Assembly (NCBI RefSeq): GCF_003086295.3
Contig: NC_092038.1
Coordinates: 104,067,837 to 104,131,836 of the forward strand
Source: Arachis hypogaea
Lineage: Eukaryota; Streptophyta; Magnoliopsida; Fabales; Fabaceae
Length of the DNA stretch: 64,000 bases
Direction: 5' to 3'
This document shows, in pieces, positions 22,850 through 31,447 of this stretch. The translations under genes and the position numbers were made by a program. Each line of letters begins with the position of its first letter. Positions within the stretch are counted from its first letter, which is position 1. Below the pieces are notes generated by a model that ran no database searches, was not told the DNA's origin, and saw nothing but the letters and a program-made list of their open reading frames with translations.

Positions 22850-23192
22850 TGATGAGCTTCCTGCTATGGTGGCTTGTGCTTGAAGTCGTCCAGAAATCTC
22901 CACCAGCGTTTGTAATGCCAGCATCCTCTGGGGTCCCAAACAAGGTACGCAAAGCCCTTAGGTGAGTTCCAACAGGCTTTAAGGTTCCCGGGGTGTTGAA
23001 TGTGAGAACAGACTCCGGGATCCCAAACTTTTCTTCTACACCTGTCTTTGTCTTGATCTACATTTTTTCAGCCGGGTGGTGAGTAGTCTGAATTCTCACT
23101 GCAGTGACCAAACAGCTTCCGAGATCCTTTCAATTGAGCTTGACACCAATCCTTGCACCTCAAATTGAAGTGTGAAACCTCAGTGAATCTTG
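22850..23192 (-). pseudogene. G1 ORF1, 3' portion
   Basis: Minus-strand reading gives short conserved-looking stretches in changing frames: HFNLRCKDWCQ, CWNSPKGFAYLVWDPRG and DAGITNAGG. It continues the fragment at 47298-47730, separated by G2 inserted at CATAC. I recognise this as the first ORF usual in such non-autonomous legume elements but know no function. It is too decayed for a reliable protein. Confidence 0.45.
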
Positions 23193-23197
23193 CATAC
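23193..23197. repeat. Target-site duplication of G2, left copy (CATAC)
   Basis: CATAC precedes TGGTGCAC here and follows the right LTR end at 47293-47297. Confidence 0.9.
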
Positions 23198-23674
23198 TGG
23201 TGCACAAAATTGTGATCATCAATGGCGCCATCAACATGGTACGCACAATTGCAATGTCAACTCTTTATCACAACTTCGCACAACTAACCAGTAAGTGCAC
23301 TTGGTCGTCCAAGTAATAAACCTTACGCGAGTAAGGGTTGATCCCACAGAGATTGTTGGTATGAAGCAAGCTATGGTCATCTTTTAAATCTCAGTCAGGC
23401 AGATTCAAATGGTTATGAATGATTTATGAATAAAGCATAAAATAAAGATAGAGATACTTATGTAATTCATTGGTGAGAATTTCTGATAAGTGTATGGAGA
23501 TGCTTTGTCCCTTCCGTCTCTCTGCTTTCCTACTGTCTTCATCCAATCCTTCTTACTCCTTTCCATGGCAAGCTGTATGTTGGGCATCACCATTGTCAAT
23601 GGCTACAGTCCCGTCCTCTCAGTGAAAATGTTCAACGCACTCTGTCACAGCACGGCTAATCATCTGTTGGTTCT
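23198..23674 (-). mobile_element. G2 3' LTR, piece A
   Basis: On the plus strand it starts TGGTGCACAAAATTGTGATC and runs to the G3 insertion. It is collinear with 45708-46186 of the other LTR. Confidence 0.9.
23670..23674. repeat. Target-site duplication of G3, left copy (GTTCT)
   Basis: GTTCT precedes TGATGAGCGG; GTTCT also follows the 3' LTR at 34326-34330. Confidence 0.95.
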
Positions 23675-25466
23675 TGATGAGCGGATAATTTATACGCTTT
23701 TTGGCATTGTTTTCATATAGTTTTTAGTAAGTTTAAGCTACTTTTAGGGATGTTTTCATTAGTTTTTATGCTAAATTCACATTTCTGGACTTTACTATGA
23801 GTTTGTGTGTTTTTCTGTGATTTCAGGTAAATTCTGGCTGAAATTGAGGGATTTGAGCAAAACTCTGAAGAAGGCTGACAAAAGGACTGCTGATGCTGTT
23901 GGAATCTGACCTCCCTGCACTCGACATGGATTTTCTGGAGCTACAGAACTCCAATTGGCGCGCTCTCAACGGCGTTGGAAAGTAGACATCCAGGGCTTTC
24001 CAGCAATATATAATAGTCCATACTTTATTCGAAGAATGACGACGTAACTTGGCGTTGAACGCCAAGTACACGCTGCTGTCTGGAGTTAAACGCCAGAAAA
24101 ACGTCATGATCCGGAGTTGAACGCCCAAAACACGTCATAACTCAGAGTTCAACGCCAAGATATGCCTTAGCACGTGAATTCATCAAGCTCAGCCCAAGCA
24201 CACACCAAGTGGGCCCCGGAAGTGGATTTATGCATCAATTACTTACTCATGTAAACCCTAGTAGCTAGTCTAGTATATATAGGACATTTATCTATTGTAT
24301 TAGACATCCTGGATTGTATTTTGATCCTGTGATCACGTTAGAGAGGGCTGGCCATTCGGCCATGCCTGAACTCTTTGCTTATGTATTTTCAACGGTGGAG
24401 TTTCTGCACACCATAGATTAAGGGTGTGGAGCTCTGCTGTACCTCAAGTATTAATGAAATTCTATCTTCTTTTATTCAAATCTCTCTTATTCTTATTCCA
24501 AGATATTCATTCGTACCCAAGAACATGATGAATGTAATGAGTTCAATTACCCTCATTATTATTCTCACTTATGAACGCGAGTGATTGACAACCACTTACG
24601 TTCTACATGCAACAGAGCTTGAATGCGTATCTCTTAGATTCCCCAACAGAATCTTCGTGGTATAAGTTAGATAGTTGGCGGCATTCATCTGGATCCGGAA
24701 AGTCCAACCTTGTCTGTGGTGTTCTGAGTAGGATCCTGGGAGTCCGGAAAGTCCAACCTTGTCTGTGGTGTTCCGAGTAGGATTCCGATCATGAATGACC
24801 GTGACGTGCTTCAAACTTTAACCTGCTGGGCGTTGGTGACAGACGCAAAAGAGGGATTCTATTCCAGTAGGAGCGGGAACCAACCGGTGATTAGCCGTAC
24901 TGTGACAGAGTGCGTTAGCATAGTTTTCACTGCGAGGATGGGATGTAGCTATCAGCCATGGGTGATGCCTCCAGACTGGTTAGCTGTGCGAGTGACAGCC
25001 GCACAGGTTATTTCCCCGTGAGGAATGAAAGTAGCCACAGCTGATGGTGAACCCCTATACAAAGCTTGCCATGGAAAGGAGTAAGAAGGATTGAGTAGAA
25101 GAAGTAGGAGAGCAGGCGTCCAAGAGCTCTACAGCATCTCCATCCGCTTATCTGAAATTCCCACCAATGAATCTGCATAAGTGTTCTATCCCTTTTATTA
25201 TTTATTTCTTTTGATTATTCCTATCCTCAAACCCATAAATAATGTTTAATTTGCCTGACTGAGATTTACAAGGTGACCATAGCTTGCTTCATACCAACAA
25301 TCTCTGTGGATTCGACCCTTACTCACGTAAGGTTATTACTTGGACGACCCAGTACACTTGCTGGTTAGTTGAACGAGATTGTGAAGAAAATAAACAATGC
25401 CCTCAGAGTATACATCTTTTATAAATCCAATTACAAGAAAAAAGGGAATCACAATTTCGTCCACCA
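23675..25466 (+). mobile_element. G3 5' LTR
   Basis: 1792 bp, TGATGAGCGG...TTTCGTCCACCA. It contains the palindrome CTTGGCGTTGAACGCCAAG at 24048-24066. The frames at 23823-24128, 24596-24814 and 24791-25021 are conserved in every LTR copy only because the LTRs are recent copies; none looks like a gene. Confidence 0.95.
24274..24283 (+). promoter_or_regulatory. Candidate TATA box in the G3 5' LTR
   Basis: TATATATAGG follows CTAGTAGCTAGTCTAG about 600 bases into the LTR; the 3' LTR has it at 33132. It would start element transcription. Position and sequence are plausible; no start site is known. Confidence 0.45.
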
Positions 25467-25472
25467 AGTTTT

Positions 25473-25490
25473 TGGCGCCGTTGCCGGGGA
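25473..25490 (+). promoter_or_regulatory. G3 primer binding site (tRNA-Asp)
   Basis: TGGCGCCGTTGCCGGGGA, six bases after the LTR end, is exactly complementary to the 3' end (with CCA) of plant tRNA-Asp(GTC). It primes minus-strand DNA synthesis. The same 18-mer serves G1, G2 and G4. Confidence 0.9.
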
Positions 25491-27015
25491 TTGTTCGAGT
25501 ATGGACAACTGACGGTTCATCTTGTTGCTCAGATTAGGTAATTTTCTTTTCAAAATTCTTTTTCAAAAATCTTTCTTTTATTTTTCGTTTTCCCAAAAAT
25601 GTTTTTCGAAAAAAAAAAAAAATTTTTTAAAGATACAAAAAAATTAGAAAATCATAAAAATCAAAAATATTTTGTGTTTCTTGTTTGAGTCTTGTGTTAA
25701 TTTTTAAGTTTGGTGTCAATTGCATGCTTTTAAAATTTTTCTTGCATTGTTTTCGAAAATTCATGCATTCATAGTGTTCTTCATGATCTTCAAGTTGTTC
25801 TTGACAAGTCCTCTTGTTTGATCTTGATGATTTCTTGTTTTGTGTCTTTTGTTGTTTTTCATGTGCATTTTTGCATTCATAATTTTCATGCATTAAAGAT
25901 TTCTAAGTTTGGTGTCTTGCATGTTTTCTTTGCATCAAAAATTTTTCAAAATTATGTTCTTGATGTTCATCATGATCTTCATAGTGTTCTTGGTGTTCAT
26001 CTTGACATTCATAGCATTCTTGCATGCATCTTGTGTCTTGATCCAAAATTTTCATGTTTTGGGTCATTTTTGTGTTTTTCATTCAATATTTAAAAATCAA
26101 AAATATCTTTTCCTTATTTTCCTCTAAAATTTCGAAATTTTGGGTTGACTTGGTCAAAAATTTTTAAAAAAATTAGTTGTTTCTTACAAGTCAAGTCAAA
26201 ATTTCAATTTTAAAAATCTTATCTTTTCAAAATCTTTTTCAAAAATCATATCTTTTTCATTTTTTTTAGCATTTTCGAAAATTTCAAAAATATTTTTCAA
26301 AATATTTTCAAAATCTTTTTCTTATCTTTTTATCAAATTTTCGAAAATTAGCTAACAATTAATGTGATTGGTTCAAAAATTTGAAGTTTGTTACTTTCTT
26401 GTTAAGAAAGGTTCAATCTTTAAATTCTAGAATCTTATCTTGTAGTTTCTTGTTAGTTAAGTAATTTTTAAAATTAAATCTTTTTTTTCTAATATCTTTT
26501 TCAAATATATCTTTTTATCTTTTATCTTATCTTTTTCAAAAATTTTATCTTTTTCAAAATTTGATTTCAAAATATCTTATCTAACCTCCTATCTTCTTAT
26601 CTTTTTCAAAATTTGATTTCAAATCTTTTTCAAATCAACTAACTAACTCCTTGTTTGTTTCTTATCTTTTTCAAAACCACCTAACTACTTTTCCCTCTCT
26701 AAATTTTCGAAAATTCTCCCCCTCTTTTTCAAAAATTCTTTTTAATTGTTTTAAATTTTAATTTTAATCTCATCTTATCTTTAATTTTCGAAAATTAATA
26801 ACCTCTTTTTCAAAATTATTTTCGAAAATCTTCTTTTCTTTTCTTCTTCTATTTTAATTATTTAATTACTAACACTTCTCTTCACCTCTCCTCATCCAAA
26901 AATCCGAATCTCCTTCTTCATTCTTCTACCTCTTTCTTCTTCTACTAACATAAGGGAATCTCTATACTGTGACATAGAGTATTCCTCTTTCTTTTCTTGT
27001 TTTCTTCTCTTTCTT
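25491..27015 (+). other. G3 leader (5' UTR)
   Basis: AT-rich and strongly repetitive: variants of TATCTTTTTCAAAA and TTTTCGAAAATT recur through 26200-26850. AAGTTTGGTGT motifs lie at 25706-25716 and 25905-25915. Between them ATCTTCA/TGTTCTTGATG-like units repeat (25770-26040). Frames here are low-complexity and not genes. Confidence 0.7.
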
Positions 27016-29337
27016 ATGAGCAGGAACAAGGATAAAGGCACTCTTGTTGAAGCTGATCCAGAACCTGAAAGGACTCTGAAGAGAAAATTAAGAGAAGCTA
27101 AATTACAACAATCCAGAAACAACCTTTCAGAAATTTTCGAACAAGAGAAGAAGATGGCAGCCGAAAATAATAATAATAATAATGCAAGGAGAATGCTTGG
27201 TGACTTCACAAAGCCAACATCCAAGTTTGATGGAAGAAGCATCTCCATTCCTGCCATTGGAGCCAATAACTTTGAGCTTAAGCCTCAACTAGTTGCTTTG
27301 ATGCAACAAAACTGCAAGTTTTATGGACTTCCATCTGAAGATCCTTATCAGTTCTTAACTGAGTTCTTGCAAGTCTGTGATACTGTAAAGACGAATGGAG
27401 TTAATCCTGAAGTCTACAGACTCATGCTTTTCCCTTTTGCTGTAAGAGACAGAGCTAGAATATGGTTGGATTCACAACCTAAGGATAGCCTGGACTCCTG
27501 GGATAAGCTGGTCACTGCCTTCTTGGATAAATTCTTTCCTCCTCAAAAGCTGAGCAAGCTGAGAGTGGATGTTCAAACCTTCAAACAAAAAGATGGTGAA
27601 TCCCTCTATGAAGCTTGGGAAAGATACAAGCAGCTGACCAAGAGATGTCCATCTGACATGTTTTCAGAATGGACCCTATTAGATATATTCTATTATGGTC
27701 TCTCTGAATTTTCGAAAATGTCACTGGATCATTCTGCAGGTGGATCTATTCACCTGAAGAAAACGCCTGAAGAGGCTCAAGAACTCATTGACATGGTTGC
27801 AAACAACCAGTTCATGTATACCTCTGAGAGGAATTCCGTGAATAATGGGGTCCCTCAGAAGAAGGGAGTTCTTGAAATTGATGCTCTGAATGCCATACTG
27901 GCTCAGAACAAAGTGTTGACTCAACAGGTCAACATGATCTCTCAAAATCTGAATGGATTGCAACATGCATCCAACAGTACTAGAGAGGTAGCTTCTGAAG
28001 AAGCTTATGATCCTGAGAACCCTGCCATGGCAGAGGTTAATTATCTGGGTGAACCATATGGAAATACCTATAACCCATCATGGAGAAATCATCCAAATTT
28101 CTTCTGGAAGGATCAACAAAAACCTCAACAAGGTTTTAACAATGGTGGACGCAATAGGCTGAATAATAGTAAGCCATATCCATCATCTTCTCAGCAACAG
28201 ACAGAGAACTCTGAACAAAATAATTCTAATTTAGCTAATATAGTCTCTGATCTGTCAAAGGCCACCTTCAGTTTCATGAATGAAACAAGATCCTCCATTA
28301 GAAATTTGGAGGCACAAGTAGGCCAGCTGAGTAAGAAAGTTATTGAAACTCCTCCCAGTATTCTCCCAAGTAATACAGAAGAGAATCCAAAAGGAGAGTG
28401 CAAAGCCATTGACTTAGTCAACATGGCCGAAAGCACAAAGGAGGAGGAGGACGAAAATCCTAGTGAGAAAGAACTCCTGGGACGTCCTCCAAGCAAGAAG
28501 GAGCTTCCTAATAAGGATCCTGAGGAATCTGAGGCTCACACAGAGATCATAGAGATTCCACTAAATCTCCTTCTGCCATTCATGAGCTCTGACTATTATT
28601 CATCCTCTGAGGAGGATGAAGATGTGACTAGTGAGCAAGTTGCTCAATATCTAGGAGCTATCATGAAACTGAATGCCAAGCTGTTTGGTAATGAGACTTT
28701 GGAAAGTAAACCTCCCTTGCTCATTAATGAATTAGAAACTTGGATTCAGGAAACTCTACCTCAAAAGAAACAAGATCCTGGCAAGTTCTTAATACCTTGC
28801 ACCATTGGCACCATGAGCTTTGAGAAAGCTCTATGTGATCTTGGGTCAGGGATAAACCTTATGCCACTCTCTGTAATGGAGAAGCTAAGAATCATTGAGG
28901 TACAACCTGCCTTGTTCTCATTACAATTGGCAGATAAATCCATGAGAGAAGCTCATGGGATAGTAGAGGACGTGCTAGTAAAAGTTGAAGACTTTTACAT
29001 CCCTGCTGATTTCCTAATCCTAGATACTAGGAAGGAAGATGATGAATGCATCATCCTAGGAAGACCTTTCCTAGCCACAGCAGAAGCTGTGATAGATGTC
29101 AACAGAGGAGAGTTAGTCCTTCAATTAAATGGAGAATACCTTGTGTTTCAAGCACATGGCAATCCCTCTGTGACAAAAGAGAGTAAGCATGAAGAGCTTC
29201 TCTCAGTTCAAGGTCAAGAAGAGCCCACACAGTCAAACTCTAAGTTTGGTGTTGTGAAGCCACAACCAAACTCTAAGTTTGGTGTTCAAACCCCATATCC
29301 AAACTCTAAGTTTGGTGTTGGGACTAGACAACATTGA
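27016..29337 (+). CDS. G3 gag-protease polyprotein
   Basis: 773 residues without interruption. Residues 1-35 form a charged N-terminus (KDKGTLVEADPEPERTLKRK). A retrotransposon gag domain spans about 135-270 (RDRARIWLDSQP, FPPQKLSKLRVDVQTFKQ, GESLYEAWERYKQL). A Gln/Asn-rich linker (about 295-460) shows no CCHC zinc knuckle; 470-545 is acidic. The aspartic-protease-like domain is about 585-712: CDLGSGINLMPLS with catalytic Asp608, and IILGRPFLATAEAVID as the second strand. The tail has three NSKFGV repeats (741-768). Gag forms the particle and protease processes it. Chosen start: the ATG at 27016, conserved in G2 and G4. No RT follows. Confidence 0.93.
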   Translation: MSRNKDKGTLVEADPEPERTLKRKLREAKLQQSRNNLSEIFEQEKKMAAENNNNNNARRMLGDFTKPTSKFDGRSISIPAIGANNFELKPQLVALMQQNCKFYGLPSEDPYQFLTEFLQVCDTVKTNGVNPEVYRLMLFPFAVRDRARIWLDSQPKDSLDSWDKLVTAFLDKFFPPQKLSKLRVDVQTFKQKDGESLYEAWERYKQLTKRCPSDMFSEWTLLDIFYYGLSEFSKMSLDHSAGGSIHLKKTPEEAQELIDMVANNQFMYTSERNSVNNGVPQKKGVLEIDALNAILAQNKVLTQQVNMISQNLNGLQHASNSTREVASEEAYDPENPAMAEVNYLGEPYGNTYNPSWRNHPNFFWKDQQKPQQGFNNGGRNRLNNSKPYPSSSQQQTENSEQNNSNLANIVSDLSKATFSFMNETRSSIRNLEAQVGQLSKKVIETPPSILPSNTEENPKGECKAIDLVNMAESTKEEEDENPSEKELLGRPPSKKELPNKDPEESEAHTEIIEIPLNLLLPFMSSDYYSSSEEDEDVTSEQVAQYLGAIMKLNAKLFGNETLESKPPLLINELETWIQETLPQKKQDPGKFLIPCTIGTMSFEKALCDLGSGINLMPLSVMEKLRIIEVQPALFSLQLADKSMREAHGIVEDVLVKVEDFYIPADFLILDTRKEDDECIILGRPFLATAEAVIDVNRGELVLQLNGEYLVFQAHGNPSVTKESKHEELLSVQGQEEPTQSNSKFGVVKPQPNSKFGVQTPYPNSKFGVGTRQH
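29242..29318 (+). repeat. Three AAGTTTGGTGT copies at the gag 3' end
   Basis: Copies at 29242, 29275 and 29308, each 33 bases apart, encode the NSKFGV repeats. The same 11-mer occurs in non-coding parts of G3 and beside the 3' LTR. Confidence 0.9.
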
Positions 29338-29368
29338 CTTGATTGCTCTGTGGCTCTATGAGAGCCAC

Positions 29369-29415
29369 TGTCAAGCTATTGACATTAAAGAAGCGCTTGT
29401 TGGGAGGCAACCCAA
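29369..29415 (+). other. Structured element after the gag stop
   Basis: Three inverted repeats in 47 bases, starting 32 bases after the stop: TGTCAA-GCTA-TTGACA (29369-29384), the self-complementary AAGCGCTT (29391-29398), and TTGGG-AGGCAA-CCCAA (29400-29415). Counterparts are at 38242-38290 (G2) and 57482-57528 (G4), with a stem-changed relative in G1. Confidence 0.75.
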
Positions 29416-29559
29416 TTTTATTTATCTAATTTTATTTTATTTTGTTTCTTTGTTATTTTTGTGTTTAATTAGGTACATGATCATGAGGAGTCACGAAAAA
29501 ATCAAAAAAATTAAAAACAGAGTCAAAAACAGAAGAAAAAAATTTTTCACCCTGGAGGA

Positions 29560-29815
29560 CGCACGGGCCGGCGTTCAGCGCCCAGAAGATGCATCTGGCG
29601 GGCGTTCAACGCCAGAACAGAGCATCTTCCTGGCGCTGAACGCCCAAAACAAGCAACATCCTGGCGTTTAACGCCAGGATGCGCACGCAGAGGACAATCT
29701 GGCGCTGAACGCCAGAAACAAGCTTGAAACTGGCGTTCAACGCCAGAATCAAGCATCACATTGGCGTTTAACGCCCAGAACATGCACCAATGGGCGTTTG
29801 AACGCCAGAATGGTG
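29560..29815 (+). repeat. G3 array of GGCGTTNAACGCC palindromes
   Basis: Eight units about 25-35 bases apart, such as CTGGCGTTTAACGCCAGG and CTGGCGCTGAACGCCAG, lie between gag and ORF2. Each could form an 7-8 bp stem. Variants of the same unit are in the LTRs. Confidence 0.9.
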
Positions 29816-30238
29816 CATGAAGGCAATCTACACGCCTATATGGTGAAGGAATGGTATTTCTTTTCACCTCAGGACCTATGGACCCCACAGGATTCCCACC
29901 TCAGGATCTGTGGACCCCACAGGATCCCCACCTCCCTTTTCTTTTAATCCTATTCACACTCTCCTAATCCAAATCTCATTCCCAATTACCCCATGCACCA
30001 TTCACATCAACCTCCTCTTCCCCATAAACCCCACCTACCCCCACTACATTCAAATTCAATTTCCCACCCATTCCCACCCAAATTGGCCGACACCTAACCC
30101 TCCCCCCTCCCTATAAATACCTCCCTTTTCTTCTTCATTTTCACACAACATAACCCCTTCTTCTCTACATAGCCGAACCCACTTCTCTCCCTCTCTTCCA
30201 AATTCTCTTCTTCTTCTTCTTCTACTCTTCTTTTCTTT

Positions 30239-30272
30239 TTGCTCGAGGACGAGCAAATTTTAAGTTTGGTGT
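30239..30272 (+). other. Hairpin plus AAGTTTGGTGT before ORF2
   Basis: TTGCTCG-AGGA-CGAGCAA (30239-30256) is a perfect 7-bp stem with a four-base loop, followed by ATTTT and AAGTTTGGTGT (30262-30272), 38 bases before the ORF2 ATG. The same layout precedes the 3' LTR with a compensated stem. Confidence 0.8.
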
Positions 30273-30310
30273 GGTAAAAAGCCTAGCTTTTTATTTTTCA
30301 TTCACCATCA

Positions 30311-31447
30311 ATGGCACCCAAGACCGGAGTTTCCTCAAGAAAAGGAAAAGGGAAGGCAAAAGCTTCCACTTCCGAATCATGGGAAAAGGAGAGATTCATC
30401 TCCAAGAGCCACCAAGACCACTTCTATGATGTTGTGGCAAAGAAGAGGGTGATCCCTGAGGTCCCCTTCAAGCTCAAAAAGAATGAGTATCCGGAAATCC
30501 GACATGAAATCCAAAGAAGAGGGTGGGAAGTCATAACCAACCCCATGCAACAAGTCGGATTATTGATGGTTCAAGAGTTCTATGCTAATGCATGGATCAC
30601 TAGGAACCATGATCAAAGTATGAACCCGAATCCAAAGAACTATCTCACAATGGTTCGGGGGAAATACTTAGATTTCAGTCCGGAAAATGTGAGGTTGGCG
30701 TTTCATCTACCCATGATGCAAGGTGATGAACGCCCCTACACAAGGAGGGTCAACTTCAATCAAAGGTTAGACCAAGTCCTAATGGACATTTGTGTGGAAG
30801 GCACCCAATGGAGAGTAGACTCCAAAGGCAAACCAGTCCAACTAAGAAGACTGGACCTCAAGCCTGTAGCTAGAGGATGGCTGGAGTTCATCCAAAGATC
30901 CATCATCCCTACAAGCAACCGATCTGAAGTTACTGTGGATCGGGCAATCATGATTCATAGCATCATGATTGGAGAGGAAGTAGAGGTTCATGAAGTCATA
31001 GCCAATGAACTCTACAAAATAGCTGACAAGCCTTCATACATGGCACGGCTAGCCTTCCCCCACCTCATATGCCATCTATGTTATTCAGCCGGAGTTATCA
31101 TAGATGGAGATGTCTCCATTGAAGAAGACAAGCCCATCACCAAGAAAAGGATGGAGCAAACAAGGGAAGTCCCTCACGACCCCCAAGGAGAACATGAGGA
31201 AGTTCATCAACAAATGCCTCATGGAATGCACTTTCCTCCCAACAACTATTGGGAGCAACTCAGTACCTCCTTAGAAGACTTGAGCCAAAACGTGGAACAA
31301 CTAAGGGTGGAACACCATGAACACGCCCTCACTCTCCAAGAAATAAGAGAAGATCAAAGAGCTATGAGAGAGGAGCAACAAAGGCAAGGAAGGGACATAG
31401 AAGAGTTAAAGAACATCATTGGTCCTTCAAGAAGAAGACGCCACTAA
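30311..31447 (+). CDS. G3 ORF2: plant-transposon-protein-like with coiled-coil tail
   Basis: 378 residues, uninterrupted. Residues 1-25 are basic and Ser/Thr-rich (SSRKGKGKAKASTSES), like a nuclear localisation signal. The globular part (about 55-275) has RRGWEVITNPMQQVG, MVQEFYANAWITRN, MVRGKYLDFSPENVRLAF and VDRAIMIHSIMIGEEVEV, which I assign to the putative plant transposon protein domain family. The last 80 residues are predicted helical and charged (SLEDLSQNVEQLRVEHHEH, QEIREDQRAMREEQQRQG), a likely coiled coil, ending PSRRRRH. It has no RT, integrase or transposase catalytic signature. Its retention as an open frame suggests selection in the family; its role is unknown. Confidence 0.85.
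   Translation: MAPKTGVSSRKGKGKAKASTSESWEKERFISKSHQDHFYDVVAKKRVIPEVPFKLKKNEYPEIRHEIQRRGWEVITNPMQQVGLLMVQEFYANAWITRNHDQSMNPNPKNYLTMVRGKYLDFSPENVRLAFHLPMMQGDERPYTRRVNFNQRLDQVLMDICVEGTQWRVDSKGKPVQLRRLDLKPVARGWLEFIQRSIIPTSNRSEVTVDRAIMIHSIMIGEEVEVHEVIANELYKIADKPSYMARLAFPHLICHLCYSAGVIIDGDVSIEEDKPITKKRMEQTREVPHDPQGEHEEVHQQMPHGMHFPPNNYWEQLSTSLEDLSQNVEQLRVEHHEHALTLQEIREDQRAMREEQQRQGRDIEELKNIIGPSRRRRH

Noticed and set aside
23823..25021. Open frames of 70-100 residues repeated at 32681-33880 and 61332-62432
   Set aside because: They recur only because the LTRs are recent copies. They have no domain and no start context, and lie on both strands of the same LTR.
25473..25490. tRNA-Asp gene
   Set aside because: Only the 18-base complement of the tRNA 3' end is present, at PBS position; no cloverleaf.
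29560..29815. CRISPR-like array of short palindromic repeats
   Set aside because: Units are degenerate and spacing irregular, no cas genes are present, and the array is inside a plant LTR element.
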